Shown: positions 53,198 to 61,699 of the stretch, in pieces
Layout: every line of letters begins with the position of its first letter
Position numbering within the stretch: position 1 is the stretch's first letter
Program-made: the position numbers and the translations under genes
The notes under the pieces: generated by a model
Seen by the model: the letters and a program-made list of their open reading frames with translations, nothing else
The model's database searches: none
Told to the model about the DNA's origin: nothing
Assembly (NCBI GenBank): GCA_007120165.1
Contig: SKOH01000021.1
Span: forward strand, 1 to 64,000
Direction of reading: 5' to 3'
DNA from: Clostridiales bacterium
Lineage (GTDB): Bacteria; Bacillota; Clostridia; Peptostreptococcales; T1SED10-28
Length of the DNA stretch: 64,000 nucleotides

Positions 53198-54541
53198 ATG
53201 ATGACCCATAGCGAACTGCTGGGCAATGAAAAAATTAAAACCCTATTAATTAAAATGTCTGCCCCGGCCATGGTAGGAATGGCCGTACAGTCGATGTACA
53301 GTCTGGTGGATGCTATTTTTGTCGGCAGAGCCGTGGGAACTGTGGGAATGGCCGGGCTTCAGATTGCCTTTCCGATACAGATCCTGGTCATGTCCATTGC
53401 CCAAACCGTGGGGGTGGGAGGGGCTTCCATCATTTCCAGAAGCCTTGGAAAAGGGGATCACAGGCACGCAGAGAAGACGGTGGGAAACATCTTTTTTCTG
53501 CTGATTTTCTTAAGCCTGTTAATCTCCATGCTGGGACTTCTTTTTACCACCCCGATTTTAAAACTCTTCGGCGCGACGGAAGCCTCTTTGCCCTATGCCT
53601 TAGAGTACATACAGGTAATTCTTATGGGTTCCGTAATCTTTGTGTTTGCCATGGGAAGCAACAATATTGTTCGAGCCGAAGGAAACGCCAGGGTGGCCAT
53701 GATTACGATGATCATTTCCGCAGGACTGAATATTATTTTGGACCCGTTGTTTATCTTCGGTCTGAATATGGGGATCCGGGGTGCGGCCCTCGCTACGGTA
53801 CTGGCGCAGTCCTTTGCTGCGGTTTATCTATTGTATTACTTTCTTCGGGGAAAAAGCAGCCTGAAAGTGCGAAAAGCCTACCTGCGGCCGGATATGAAAA
53901 TTATTCGTGAGATTTTTCTAATCGGTGCTTCCACCTTTGCCCGAATGGCGGCGGGAACCTTGATGAGTGTGATTTTGAATCATTCCCTGGCTTACTATGG
54001 AGATGATACCTCCCTGGCGGTCTTTGTGGCGATCAATAAATTATTAACCTTTACTTTAATGCCGTTATTAGGTATAGTACAAGGTATGCAGCCGATCATC
54101 GGATACAATTACGGTGCAAAGGAATACCCTCGGGTGCATGAGACGCTGAAGCTGGCAATTATTGCAACCACAGCCATAGCAACACTGGCCTACCTTATTT
54201 TAATGACCATTCCCGGATTTATGATCGGGCTTTTTAATGACGATCCGGTCTTAATTGAACAGGGGGTAAGGGCCATTCGTATCAATATTTTCGTCCTGCC
54301 GGTAATCGGCTATCAGATAGTGGGAGCCGGGATGTTTCAATCCATTGGGAAAGCCCGACCGGCGATTATCCTGTCCCTGGCGAGACAGGTGCTGATTTTG
54401 ATTCCCTTAGCCTTAATCCTTCCGCTGTTTATGGGCACCGATGGCATCTGGCTGGCTTTTCCGATATCCGATTTACTGTCCACATTGATCACCCATTATC
54501 TGATGCGGACTCAAATGCGAAGTTTTCGTCTGCTCAAGTAA
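53198..54541 (+). CDS. MATE family efflux transporter
   Basis: A 447-residue membrane protein with 12 helices, exporting cationic drugs or metabolites against a sodium or proton gradient. The N-terminal PAMVGMAVQSMYSLVDAIFVGR and the repeat half with GASTFARMAAGTLM and PIIGYNYGAKEYPRV are typical of the NorM/DinF-like clade common in Firmicutes. Starts at ATG 53198 (or 53201) after a GGGGGA site. Its own promoter is visible. Substrate unknown. Confidence 0.94.
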   Translation: MMTHSELLGNEKIKTLLIKMSAPAMVGMAVQSMYSLVDAIFVGRAVGTVGMAGLQIAFPIQILVMSIAQTVGVGGASIISRSLGKGDHRHAEKTVGNIFFLLIFLSLLISMLGLLFTTPILKLFGATEASLPYALEYIQVILMGSVIFVFAMGSNNIVRAEGNARVAMITMIISAGLNIILDPLFIFGLNMGIRGAALATVLAQSFAAVYLLYYFLRGKSSLKVRKAYLRPDMKIIREIFLIGASTFARMAAGTLMSVILNHSLAYYGDDTSLAVFVAINKLLTFTLMPLLGIVQGMQPIIGYNYGAKEYPRVHETLKLAIIATTAIATLAYLILMTIPGFMIGLFNDDPVLIEQGVRAIRINIFVLPVIGYQIVGAGMFQSIGKARPAIILSLARQVLILIPLALILPLFMGTDGIWLAFPISDLLSTLITHYLMRTQMRSFRLLK

Positions 54542-54644
54542 TCTAAGTTTTTTTAAAGAAATTCATAAAAAACTGAATTTTACCATTTTAATTTTCTTAG
54601 AAATGGTTTAAAATTATAGAGTAGAAAAGAAAAGGAGGAATACC

Positions 54645-54911
54645 ATGGAACAATATTCTGGAATACTGTTGATGTTGGGTTTTTTGGCAATCTTTTATTT
54701 TTTAATCATCAGACCTCAACAAAAGAAAGAAAAGAAAGTTAAGGAAATGCGAAGCAACTTAAAGGTTGGAGACGATGTTTCCACCATCGGTGGAATTCAT
54801 GGAAAGATTCTAACCGTTAAAGAAGATATTGTTGTGATTGAAGTTGGATCCGACAAAGTGAAACTTACCATGGCCAAATGGGCCATCGGGAATGTACTAA
54901 GCGAACGATAG
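54645..54911 (+). CDS. yajC: Preprotein translocase subunit YajC
   Basis: Accessory subunit of the SecDF-YajC complex. The 88-residue protein has one N-terminal helix (about 5-23), the FLIIRPQQKKEKK motif and the GDDVSTIGGIHGKI beta domain. The ATG follows AAAGGAGG. It is alone, without secD, secF or tgt beside it, and ends in a strong terminator. Confidence 0.95.
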   Translation: MEQYSGILLMLGFLAIFYFLIIRPQQKKEKKVKEMRSNLKVGDDVSTIGGIHGKILTVKEDIVVIEVGSDKVKLTMAKWAIGNVLSER

Positions 54912-54916
54912 CTAAT

Positions 54917-54952
54917 AAAAACCCCCTAATCCTCTGGATTAGGGGGTTTTTT
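54917..54952 (+). terminator. Rho-independent terminator after yajC
   Basis: A perfect 16-bp stem (54917-54932 with 54936-54951) with a TCT loop, edged by A- and T-runs. Confidence 0.92.
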
Positions 54953-55024
54953 AGCGGGGGCATTTTTAATCACTTTTATCGATCAGCACCGGCAGAAAAA
55001 ACCAGCCGGATACAGGCCTAAGGT

Positions 55025-55534
55025 CTAGGAATCCATGGATTTGATGACTTCCAGCGCCTTATCATAATCCGGGTGGTTGGAGTTTTCCTTAACATGTTCC
55101 ACGTATTGCACCTTGTTGTCTTTATCGAGAATGACTATTCCCCGATTCAACAGACGAAGCTCCTCGATTAAAAAACCGTAATTTTTTCCAAAGGAAGCAT
55201 CTTTGTGATCCGAAAGGGTAATGGCATTGTCAATATCTTTATTGGCGCAGTAACGGCTAAGAGCAAAGGGAAGGTCCATGGTGATGGTTACGGTAACGGT
55301 GTTTTTTAAATTTTTTGCCTCATCGTTAAAACGTATTCCCTGCAGTTCACAAACTCCCGTATCAATGGAGGTCATGATGCTGATCAGTTTATTTTTACCC
55401 TCCATGTCCTTTAGACCAAAGGGTTTCAGTTCCGTTGTAAGAGCAGTAAAATCCGGCGCCTGGTCCCCGACTTTTAACTCCTCGCCTACAAGGGTCATTG
55501 GATTTCCATTCACAGTAATTTTTTCTTTGGACAT
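55025..55534 (-). CDS. tpx: Thiol peroxidase, atypical 2-Cys peroxiredoxin
   Basis: Reduces peroxides with thioredoxin. The 169-residue protein has peroxidatic C62 in SIDTGVC and resolving C96 in LSRYC, in the positions of E. coli Tpx. The ATG at 55534 follows AAGGAGGAA. It forms part of the oxidative defence of this anaerobe along with OsmC, the ferritin-like protein and PfpI. Confidence 0.95.
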   Translation of the reverse strand: MSKEKITVNGNPMTLVGEELKVGDQAPDFTALTTELKPFGLKDMEGKNKLISIMTSIDTGVCELQGIRFNDEAKNLKNTVTVTITMDLPFALSRYCANKDIDNAITLSDHKDASFGKNYGFLIEELRLLNRGIVILDKDNKVQYVEHVKENSNHPDYDKALEVIKSMDS

Positions 55535-55629
55535 AATTTATTCCTCCTTATTATTTTGATAATCCTTTTCATTGATACCCGGAGGGGGTTTTTTTAATCA
55601 AATGGGACGGATTCTTTTATAAAATTGGG

Positions 55630-57069
55630 CTACAAGCCGATGGAGATGTATTTCGTCTCTAAGAAGGGTTCGATGCCGAAGTGGCCGCCTTCCCTCCCGA
55701 TTCCGCTTTCCTTAAAACCGCCGAAGGGTGCCTGAGCCGCGGAGGGGGCGCCGTCATTAAGACCGACGATGCCGTACTCCAGCGCTTCGGATACTCTTAC
55801 TCCCCGGGATAGATCCCGGGTGTAAAGATATGCCGCCAATCCGTAGTCACTGTCATTGGCCATGGAAACCACATCTCCCTCTTCGGTAAAGGCCATAATC
55901 GGAATCACCGGGCCGAAGGTTTCTTCGCTGTAAATTTTCATATGGGGCTGGATACCGGATAGGATGGTAGGAGGGTAGTAATAGCCGGATTTCGAATCGC
56001 CGTCTATTTTCGGAGCCTCTCCCTGGTATTCCAGCTTAGCCCCTTTGGACAGGGCATCGGATACATGTTCCTCCACTTTTTGATAGGCTTTTCGGTCAAT
56101 CAGCGGGCCGAGATCCGTATCGGAGGTCAGCCCGTTTCCTTGTCGTAAACTCTTTAACTTATGAATCAGACCCTTAACAAACCGGGGGAGGATATTTTCG
56201 TGGACGTAGAACCGATTCGAGGAAATGCAGGCCTGACCGCAGTTTCGAAACTTTGAGGAGAGGGCTCCATTAATACTTTCCTGTAAGTCCCCATCATCAA
56301 AGACGATGAAGGGTGCATGGCCACCCAGTTCCAGAGAAATCCGCTTTACATGATCCGCGGAGTTCCGGTAAAGTTCCTTGCCCACCTCGGTGGATCCGGT
56401 AAAAGTGATTTTTTTAACCTTTTTATTTCCGAGTAAGGCCTTTCCAATGGAAGAAGCCTCTCCTGTTACCAGGTTTACCACCCCCTTGGGGAAACCCGCC
56501 TTTTCCACAAGCTCCATAATTTTAATGGCGCTGATGGGGGTTTGACTGGCAGGTTTAACGATCACAGTGCATCCTGCGGCTAAGGCCGGGGCAATTTTTC
56601 GTGTAATCATGGCAAAGGGAAAATTCCAGGGAGTAATGGCTGCCACCACCCCAATCGGTTGTTTCAGTACCATAATCCGTTTGTTTTTATCCGAAGCGGG
56701 AATGATCTCGCCGGATATCCGTTTGGCTTCTTCGCTGTACCACGCCACAAAACTTGCGCCGTAACGTATTTCACCAAGGGCTTCCTTTAACGGCTTTCCT
56801 TGCTCTAAAGTAATGGTTGTGGCTAGTTCCTGTTCATTTTCCAGTATCAATTCATAAAGACGCCGTAAATATTTGGAGCGGGTGTCTGCGGTTTCCTTGG
56901 ACCATAAGCGAAATGCCCGGTCTGCATCTTCCACAGCGGCGCTTACTCCTTCCGTTGAAATTTTCGGAACCGACGCGATGATTTCCCCTGTGGCGGGATT
57001 GTGCACCACTAAAGGGTCAGACGTTCCCGCAACCCAAGCGCCATTGATATAATTTTTCAAATGCTTCAT
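55630..57069 (-). CDS. gabD: NAD(P)-dependent succinate-semialdehyde dehydrogenase
   Basis: A 479-residue aldehyde dehydrogenase. It carries ITPWNFPFAMITRKIAPALA, FTGSTEVGKEL, ELGGHAPFIVF with the general-base glutamate, the catalytic cysteine in NCGQACIS, and a late GGFKESGIGREGG, all matching the GabD branch. It would convert succinate semialdehyde or a related aldehyde to the acid. No GABA transaminase is adjacent, so the true aldehyde is unsure. ATG at 57069 is used; downstream of the start a GTG is not needed. Confidence 0.9.
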   Translation of the reverse strand: MKHLKNYINGAWVAGTSDPLVVHNPATGEIIASVPKISTEGVSAAVEDADRAFRLWSKETADTRSKYLRRLYELILENEQELATTITLEQGKPLKEALGEIRYGASFVAWYSEEAKRISGEIIPASDKNKRIMVLKQPIGVVAAITPWNFPFAMITRKIAPALAAGCTVIVKPASQTPISAIKIMELVEKAGFPKGVVNLVTGEASSIGKALLGNKKVKKITFTGSTEVGKELYRNSADHVKRISLELGGHAPFIVFDDGDLQESINGALSSKFRNCGQACISSNRFYVHENILPRFVKGLIHKLKSLRQGNGLTSDTDLGPLIDRKAYQKVEEHVSDALSKGAKLEYQGEAPKIDGDSKSGYYYPPTILSGIQPHMKIYSEETFGPVIPIMAFTEEGDVVSMANDSDYGLAAYLYTRDLSRGVRVSEALEYGIVGLNDGAPSAAQAPFGGFKESGIGREGGHFGIEPFLETKYISIGL

Positions 57070-57142
57070 CCTTTACACCTCACTTTAGAATTTGATTGCT
57101 GCTTACTATATCCTTTCCTTCTTCCTATACCCAAAGTAGTTA

Positions 57143-57171
57143 ATGACAAATAAGGTATTCTTTACTATAAT
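57143..57171 (+). promoter_or_regulatory. Sigma-A promoter of the membrane protein at 57208
   Basis: ATGACA at 57143-57148 and TATAAT at 57166-57171 with a 17-base spacer, divergent from gabD. Confidence 0.6.
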
Positions 57172-57207
57172 GAAAACATAAGCCGCGGATAAAGGAGGAA
57201 CAGTGTA

Positions 57208-58065
57208 GTGGAACAGGTAAGAAAATCCTTTCAAACCCTATGGAACAATTGGATACTGGTGGTGCCTATTTTTTTAACCCGGGTAATCCCCGCGTTGTTA
57301 AGCATCTATATTTTTTCAGAAATGTCCGGTGAACTGATCAATATGCTGTCCGTAGAAGAAATCGGGGAAACCCAGTATGTGCTGGAGAACTACGGAGCGG
57401 TTGCCCGGGAGTTTTTTCAAGTCAATAGAGGCTATATTATGGCCAGTATCTTTGTGGGGGTATTAGGACTCATCCTGAATTTTATCGCTGTACCCGCCAC
57501 CTTTGGTATGATAAAAAAGCAGCTGGTCAGTAAAGAGAAAACCGGTTTTTCTGATGTGTTTCCCGCTGCCGGAAAGTATTTTGTAAAATATTTTTTATAC
57601 CGGATCAGTAAGCTTGCCCTATGGATCTTCGTATTTTTAATAAGCATGATCCTGTTGATCGCCGGAGCTTTTTTGGGTTCCCTGGTCGACGAAGGGATGG
57701 CGCTTTTAATCGTACTGCTGTTAGCCTTTGTCATCCTCATCGGAGGGACGGTGCTGCATCTGATACTGAAGTTATGGTTTCCCGCAATGATACTAGGAGG
57801 CGTGGGCGTCCTGGACGGATTAAAGGAAGCCTTCAGGAAGAGCAGAGTCTGTTTTTGGCCCCTTTTAGCCGGGGTTTTGACCGTCCGGATTATCGCGTGG
57901 ATTTCCAATATGTTTGTGGATATGCTGCTGGGAGACATTGCCTATCTGGGAACGCTCTTGATCAATATCATTCCCAGCATTGCAACGGTGACCCTGCTGG
58001 TCTTTTATCTTCGCCTTTATCTGGAAACTGCAAAGGACCTGGTTAATAGTGAGGTATCAGGGTAA
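57208..58065 (+). CDS. Six-helix membrane protein of unknown function
   Basis: A 285-residue hydrophobic protein with about six membrane helices, including an N-terminal FQTLWNNWILVVPIFLTRVIPALLS segment and a TFGMIKKQLV-type loop, resembling the large class of membrane proteins with repeated helical pairs annotated as glycerophosphodiesterase-membrane-domain-like (DUF975/7544-like). I cannot assign a role. The GTG start follows AAAGGAGG at long spacing. It is followed 36 bases later by a CBS protein and probably co-transcribed. Confidence 0.65.
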   Translation: MEQVRKSFQTLWNNWILVVPIFLTRVIPALLSIYIFSEMSGELINMLSVEEIGETQYVLENYGAVAREFFQVNRGYIMASIFVGVLGLILNFIAVPATFGMIKKQLVSKEKTGFSDVFPAAGKYFVKYFLYRISKLALWIFVFLISMILLIAGAFLGSLVDEGMALLIVLLLAFVILIGGTVLHLILKLWFPAMILGGVGVLDGLKEAFRKSRVCFWPLLAGVLTVRIIAWISNMFVDMLLGDIAYLGTLLINIIPSIATVTLLVFYLRLYLETAKDLVNSEVSG

Positions 58066-58101
58066 ATAACAATATATAAGTTTACCAAGGAGGAGAGGCC
58101 G

Positions 58102-58548
58102 ATGTTAGCCAAGGATATTATGACCAGGGACGTCATTGCTGTAAAGAGTCAGGATTTAGTGGAAAATGTGATCAAAATACTAATGGAAAAAAATATTAGC
58201 GGTGTACCCGTGGTGGACGATGACAATCATGTAATCGGCATCGTGACCGAAGGAGATTTGATTTACCGCAGTAAGAAACTCAAAATCCCTACTTTTTTTA
58301 GTATCCTGGACGGGTATGTTTTCTTAGAGAGTACGAAAACCATTGAAAAGCAGCTGAAAAAAATGGTCGGCTACCGGGTGGAGGATGTAATGACCACGGA
58401 TGTAATTACGGTAAGAGAGGATCAAACCGTGGAGGACGTAGCCACCATCATGACCAAAGAGAAAATCAACAGGGTTCCCGTCGTAAAAGACGAACGACTG
58501 GTAGGAATCATTAGCCGAAGGGATATTATCCGCTCCTATTCCGCTTAA
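58102..58548 (+). CDS. CBS-domain pair protein
   Basis: A 148-residue soluble protein made of two CBS motifs, MTRDVIAVKSQD with GVPVVDDDNHVIGIVTEGDL and MTTDVITVREDQ with RVPVVKDERLVGIISRRDI. Such stand-alone pairs bind adenosine nucleotides and regulate partner proteins. The ATG follows AAGGAGGAG. It is downstream of the six-helix membrane protein and ends before a terminator at 58566. Confidence 0.92.
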   Translation: MLAKDIMTRDVIAVKSQDLVENVIKILMEKNISGVPVVDDDNHVIGIVTEGDLIYRSKKLKIPTFFSILDGYVFLESTKTIEKQLKKMVGYRVEDVMTTDVITVREDQTVEDVATIMTKEKINRVPVVKDERLVGIISRRDIIRSYSA

Positions 58549-58565
58549 AAAAAGATTGAATATAT

Positions 58566-58600
58566 CCCCGGAGGCGTCCGCCTTAGGGGTTTTTTTTTAT
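58566..58600 (+). terminator. Rho-independent terminator after the CBS gene
   Basis: CCCCGGAGGC pairs with GCCTTAGGGG (one mismatch, one GU) around GTCC, followed by a nine-base T-run. Confidence 0.85.
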
Positions 58601-58704
58601 TAGGTTCCCGAAAAAAAGATAAGAAGGGAGATGGGGAGGAGATCTTCCCCTTATTGGGAATAAAGAGCTTTAAAATTTAATGGGTTAAAAAGATTGACAA
58701 ACAT

Positions 58705-58734
58705 TTGACAGGAAACTAAAATAGACTATAGAAT
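58705..58734 (+). promoter_or_regulatory. Sigma-A promoter of the three-gene small-membrane-protein cassette
   Basis: TTGACA at 58705-58710 and TAGAAT at 58729-58734 with an 18-base spacer; a second TTGACA lies at 58694-58699. Confidence 0.6.
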
Positions 58735-58766
58735 AAATGTTATTAAATGAGTTAGGAGGGCTGTAA

Positions 58767-58934
58767 ATGACAAGAAAGATGATCGGCTTTATTTGCTTCG
58801 TGTTAACCGGTGCGGCATTGATCCTCCTCTCAATAATGGAGAATTCCAATCCCATAGGAATTGGTTTGTTGGGGGTTATCACAGTTCTGTTTGCCGTAGG
58901 CTTAACCGACCATTATAAGGATTTAAAAAAATAA
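58767..58934 (+). CDS. Small two-helix membrane protein
   Basis: A 55-residue protein starting MTRKMIGFICFVL with two predicted membrane helices (about 6-23 and 30-46) and a charged C-terminus DHYKDLKK. The ATG at 58767 is preceded by TTAGGAGGG at good spacing and a promoter lies 33 bases further upstream. It ends 12 bases before the next small membrane gene, so the three likely form one transcript. No family recognised. Confidence 0.7.
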   Translation: MTRKMIGFICFVLTGAALILLSIMENSNPIGIGLLGVITVLFAVGLTDHYKDLKK

Positions 58935-58946
58935 GGAGGGACTCCA

Positions 58947-59303
58947 GTGTTTCAAAAAAATAAGATTTTTACGTTTCTCTGCGCTTTTTTCGGTGCAGTG
59001 ATCACTTGGTATATACAACATGAAATGGGTTACTCCGCGGTTATTGCCAACGGTATTGTAGGGGTGCTGGCGGGGGTTTTATTAGCCCCGGCCTTAGCTG
59101 GAGCAACCTATACGGCCTCCTTCGTGGGAATGTCCGCAACCAATGTGCTTCCGACGCTGGGCTCCGCGGCTTTAGCAGGAGTGGTGGTGGGGATTGTAAT
59201 CATCCTGACGGCGGAAATTTACGCCGGGATCGGTGGAAAAGGCGGTACCACCGCCGCATTCTCTGTACACATCAGTCGATTTATTATGAGCATCTTTGGA
59301 TAG
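58947..59303 (+). CDS. Small membrane protein, paralogue of the next gene
   Basis: A 118-residue protein with about four hydrophobic segments. The segment around 60-105 (TASFVGMSATNVLPTL, VVVGIVIILTAEIYAGIGG) is related to the next gene, with matching glycine and IYxGxGG positions. GTG start at 58947 follows AAGGAGGG. Eleven bases separate it from the paralogue. Function unknown. Confidence 0.72.
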   Translation: MFQKNKIFTFLCAFFGAVITWYIQHEMGYSAVIANGIVGVLAGVLLAPALAGATYTASFVGMSATNVLPTLGSAALAGVVVGIVIILTAEIYAGIGGKGGTTAAFSVHISRFIMSIFG

Positions 59304-59314
59304 GAGGAAATAAA

Positions 59315-59737
59315 ATGGAAAATCTGGCCATTATTATCACTACGGTCTTAGCAGGCGTGCTTACGTATTCCATCAGTGTAAATATTGGAAAAGGGGCCGT
59401 ATTCGGCTCTGCCATCGTAACGTTGCTGGCCGGGCTGTTTCTCCCCCATTTCTTTGAAAATGGAGCGGCTTTGGCTGTTGCCGCCACCACCGCATCCTAT
59501 GCGGGAATGGTAGCGGGAAAAAATGTGCCGAATCTACTGGAAATGGCAGCCGTAGGGCTTATTGTGGGAGTGGTTTTTATTTTGGGTGCCCCTACCTATA
59601 TCGGTGTAGGGGGACGACTGGGAGCCATGGCCGCTTTATCCTGTTTCAGCTGGATCGGAATAAAAAAAACCTACAGGGTGCTGATTAAAAAGGAAAAAAA
59701 ATCAAAGGAAGCGGCGGTAGCTCCCCGTATGCGATAA
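59315..59737 (+). CDS. Small membrane protein, paralogue of the previous gene
   Basis: A 140-residue protein with about four hydrophobic segments and a basic C-terminal tail. YAGMVAGKNVPNLLEMAAVG and GVVFILGAPTYIGVGGRLGAMAA align with the previous protein, suggesting tandem duplication. The ATG follows ATAGGAGGAAA. Ends the cassette; a hairpin follows at 59804. Function unknown. Confidence 0.72.
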   Translation: MENLAIIITTVLAGVLTYSISVNIGKGAVFGSAIVTLLAGLFLPHFFENGAALAVAATTASYAGMVAGKNVPNLLEMAAVGLIVGVVFILGAPTYIGVGGRLGAMAALSCFSWIGIKKTYRVLIKKEKKSKEAAVAPRMR

Positions 59738-59803
59738 CCGAAAAGATAAAAACCGTTTTTAAGTAAAATAAAAGTAAAAATATCCTCTGAAATTAATCCA
59801 TGA

Positions 59804-59849
59804 AACCCTCTATTCAATGTCCCCTGGACAGACCTTGGAATAGAGGGTT
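59804..59849 (+). terminator. Hairpin terminator after the cassette
   Basis: AACCCTCTATTC (59804-59815) pairs with GAATAGAGGGTT (59838-59849) around a 22-base loop, followed by a short T-rich tail. Confidence 0.7.
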
Positions 59850-59916
59850 ATTCAATTAACAGGAAGGATGGATAAAGGGGAAATAGAGAAATTTTCTTCT
59901 TTTCCCCCTTTTCATA

Positions 59917-59945
59917 TTGAAATTCAAAACCAATAGGAGTACAAT
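59917..59945 (+). promoter_or_regulatory. Sigma-A promoter of the mrp operon
   Basis: TTGAAA at 59917-59922 and TACAAT at 59940-59945 with a 17-base spacer. In the 80-base leader AAACCCTT (59964-59971) can pair with AAGGGTTT (59988-59995), a possible 5' hairpin; the U-run after it is short. Confidence 0.65.
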
Positions 59946-60032
59946 AGAATATGACATGAAAGGAAACCCTTGAATTACTTTATATAGAAGGGTTTTATAC
60001 AATCTTATAGAACAGGACTAAGAGGTGGCACA

Positions 60033-60524
60033 ATGAAAAATCAATTTAAAACCTATAGCTATTATTTTATTCTTCTTTTTTTATTCTGGATTATTTTATC
60101 CCAGCGCTTCACCTTGGAAATTGCACTGATCGGTGCAGGCGCCGTGGGTCTGATTATGCTGTATTCGAAGAAATTATTATTCACTCCCGAGGAAACCACT
60201 CTTTATAATCCCGGAAAAATCCTGATTTTTGTAAAGTTCATTTTTATTATGCTGATTGAAATTTTAAAATCCAACTGGCAGGTGGCAAAAATCGTTCTTT
60301 CTCCTTCTTTGCCGATTTCTCCTACCTTTGTAAAAATCCACAAAACCTTTGAAAAGGATTTTGACAAAGTGATCTTTGGGAATTCCGTAACCTTAACCCC
60401 GGGAACCCTGACGGTAGATATCGACGAGGAAGGTTTTCTTGTGCATGCCCTAACCACGGAAGCGGCAGAAGGACTGGAAGACAGTATTATTGAAGAATTT
60501 GTTAGAAAACTGGAGGCGGAGTAA
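60033..60524 (+). CDS. mrpE: Mrp/Mnh cation antiporter subunit E
   Basis: A 163-residue membrane subunit (MnhE family) with about two helices near residues 8-30 and 60-80 and the NSVTLTPGTLTVDI motif (about 118-132) typical of MrpE/MbhA. First gene of the operon. The ATG follows AAGAGGTGG. It belongs to the hetero-oligomeric sodium/proton antiporter; the family is also the antiporter module of membrane-bound hydrogenases. Confidence 0.93.
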   Translation: MKNQFKTYSYYFILLFLFWIILSQRFTLEIALIGAGAVGLIMLYSKKLLFTPEETTLYNPGKILIFVKFIFIMLIEILKSNWQVAKIVLSPSLPISPTFVKIHKTFEKDFDKVIFGNSVTLTPGTLTVDIDEEGFLVHALTTEAAEGLEDSIIEEFVRKLEAE

Positions 60525-60525
60525 A

Positions 60526-60792
60526 ATGATGGAGATGGTATTTTTAAGCTTTATTATTTTCCTGGGCGTCACGATGTTTGTCTGTCTGTATCGTGCCTAT
60601 GCAGGCCCCACGGCGGCGGATCGGGTGGTGGCCATTGATGTGATTTCCACCAAAATCGCAGTACTGATTGCTTTCTTAGCCATACAAACCGGTCAGGAAA
60701 GCTTCATTGATGTGGCGCTGGTTTATGCCATGATGGGTTTTATCGCAACCATTGCCGTATACAAATACTTAGAAAAAGGAAAGCTTTATTAA
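60526..60792 (+). CDS. mrpF: Mrp/Mnh cation antiporter subunit F
   Basis: An 88-residue subunit with three helices and the signature RAYAGPTAADRVVAIDV; ALVYAMMGF lies in the last helix. ATG at 60526 follows GGAGGCGGAG and lies one base after the mrpE stop codon; an in-frame ATG 36 bases upstream within mrpE is not needed. Complex as for the neighbours. Confidence 0.94.
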   Translation: MMEMVFLSFIIFLGVTMFVCLYRAYAGPTAADRVVAIDVISTKIAVLIAFLAIQTGQESFIDVALVYAMMGFIATIAVYKYLEKGKLY

Positions 60793-60804
60793 GGAGAGGA
60801 AATC

Positions 60805-61104
60805 ATGATTGTAAACGCTATTATACTCATATTACTATTAAGCAGTGCTTTCTTTTTTGCCGTAGGAACCTTAGGGCTGCTTCGAATGCCTGATACCTAT
60901 ACCAGAATGCATGCCAGTACCAAATGTGATACCTTAGGCGCAGGACTTGCCCTGCTGGCGATTGCTGTGTACAGCGGTTTCAGTGTGATCAGTATTAAAA
61001 GCATTATTGTCATTGCCTTTATCTGGATCACCAACCCTACCGCAGCCCATATTATTGCAAAGGCTAAATACCACAGTGAAAAAAAAGAGGAAGCCCGGCA
61101 GTAA
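60805..61104 (+). CDS. mrpG: Mrp/Mnh cation antiporter subunit G
   Basis: A 99-residue subunit with three helices and the GLLRMPDTYTRMHASTKCDTLG signature of MrpG/MnhG; ITNPTAAHIIAKA lies near the end. The ATG follows AAGGAGAGG. Twelve bases after mrpF. Confidence 0.94.
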   Translation: MIVNAIILILLLSSAFFFAVGTLGLLRMPDTYTRMHASTKCDTLGAGLALLAIAVYSGFSVISIKSIIVIAFIWITNPTAAHIIAKAKYHSEKKEEARQ

Positions 61105-61151
61105 CTCCCCGTAATAAGAGATGTCGGAAAGGATCATAAGGAGAGGATCAT

Positions 61152-61391
61152 ATGGAAATTCTAAATATTATTTTAATACTGTTCCTGATCGTTTGCGCCC
61201 TGGCCGTTGAGCGAACCAAGGACTTACTTAGTGCCATTATCATTTTTGCCTCATACAGCTTGGTAATGGCTATTTTATGGCTTGTGCTGATGGCCCCGGA
61301 TATCGCTCTGACGGAAGCCGCCATTGGGGCCGGGGTAACAACTATTTTACTGATTGCAACGGTTTCAAGGATAAGGAGGGTGGAAAAATGA
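61152..61391 (+). CDS. MbhD-like (DUF4040) antiporter subunit
   Basis: A 79-residue, three-helix protein matching the DUF4040/MbhD family, the part of MrpA between its main module and the MrpB-like end, here encoded separately. ALAVERTKDLLSAIIIFASYSLVMA and APDIALTEAAIGAGVTTIL are the hallmarks. ATG follows AAGGAGAGG. Its stop overlaps the next start as ATGA. Confidence 0.9.
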   Translation: MEILNIILILFLIVCALAVERTKDLLSAIIIFASYSLVMAILWLVLMAPDIALTEAAIGAGVTTILLIATVSRIRRVEK

Positions 61392-61684
61392 GAAAGTTTT
61401 TTATCCCGTTAATGTTTGTAGGCCTGTTGGCAATTATGTTTGTCAGTGTACTGGAACTTCCAGCCATTGGTGATCCGAATAATCCCAGTCAAAATGAAGT
61501 GGGAGAGTACTATATTGAAAATGCCATTGATGATACGAAAACCCCGAATACGGTAACCGCTGTGTTAAAATATTATCGAGGGATTGATACCCTGTTGGAA
61601 GCCGGCGTACTGTTTACCTCCATTGTTGCGGTAATATCGGTACTGAGGGGAAATGAAATCAAAAAAAGTATTAAAGAAGAGTAA
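61388..61684 (+). CDS. MbhE-like antiporter subunit
   Basis: A 98-residue protein with helices at about 4-22 and 75-92 and the extracytoplasmic DTKTPNTVTAVLKYYRGIDTLLEA motif of MbhE/MrpA C-terminal type. ATG at 61388 overlaps the mbhD-like stop (ATGA), with AAGGAGGG upstream. Together with the previous gene it substitutes for the C-terminal part of MrpA. Confidence 0.88.
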   Translation: MRKFFIPLMFVGLLAIMFVSVLELPAIGDPNNPSQNEVGEYYIENAIDDTKTPNTVTAVLKYYRGIDTLLEAGVLFTSIVAVISVLRGNEIKKSIKEE

Positions 61685-61699
61685 AAGGAGCACGCTGAC

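Noticed and set aside
55025-55534. Apparent replacement of proline by glycine before the peroxidatic Cys (DTGVC)
   Set aside because: E. coli Tpx has the same DTGVC sequence, so it is normal for the family.
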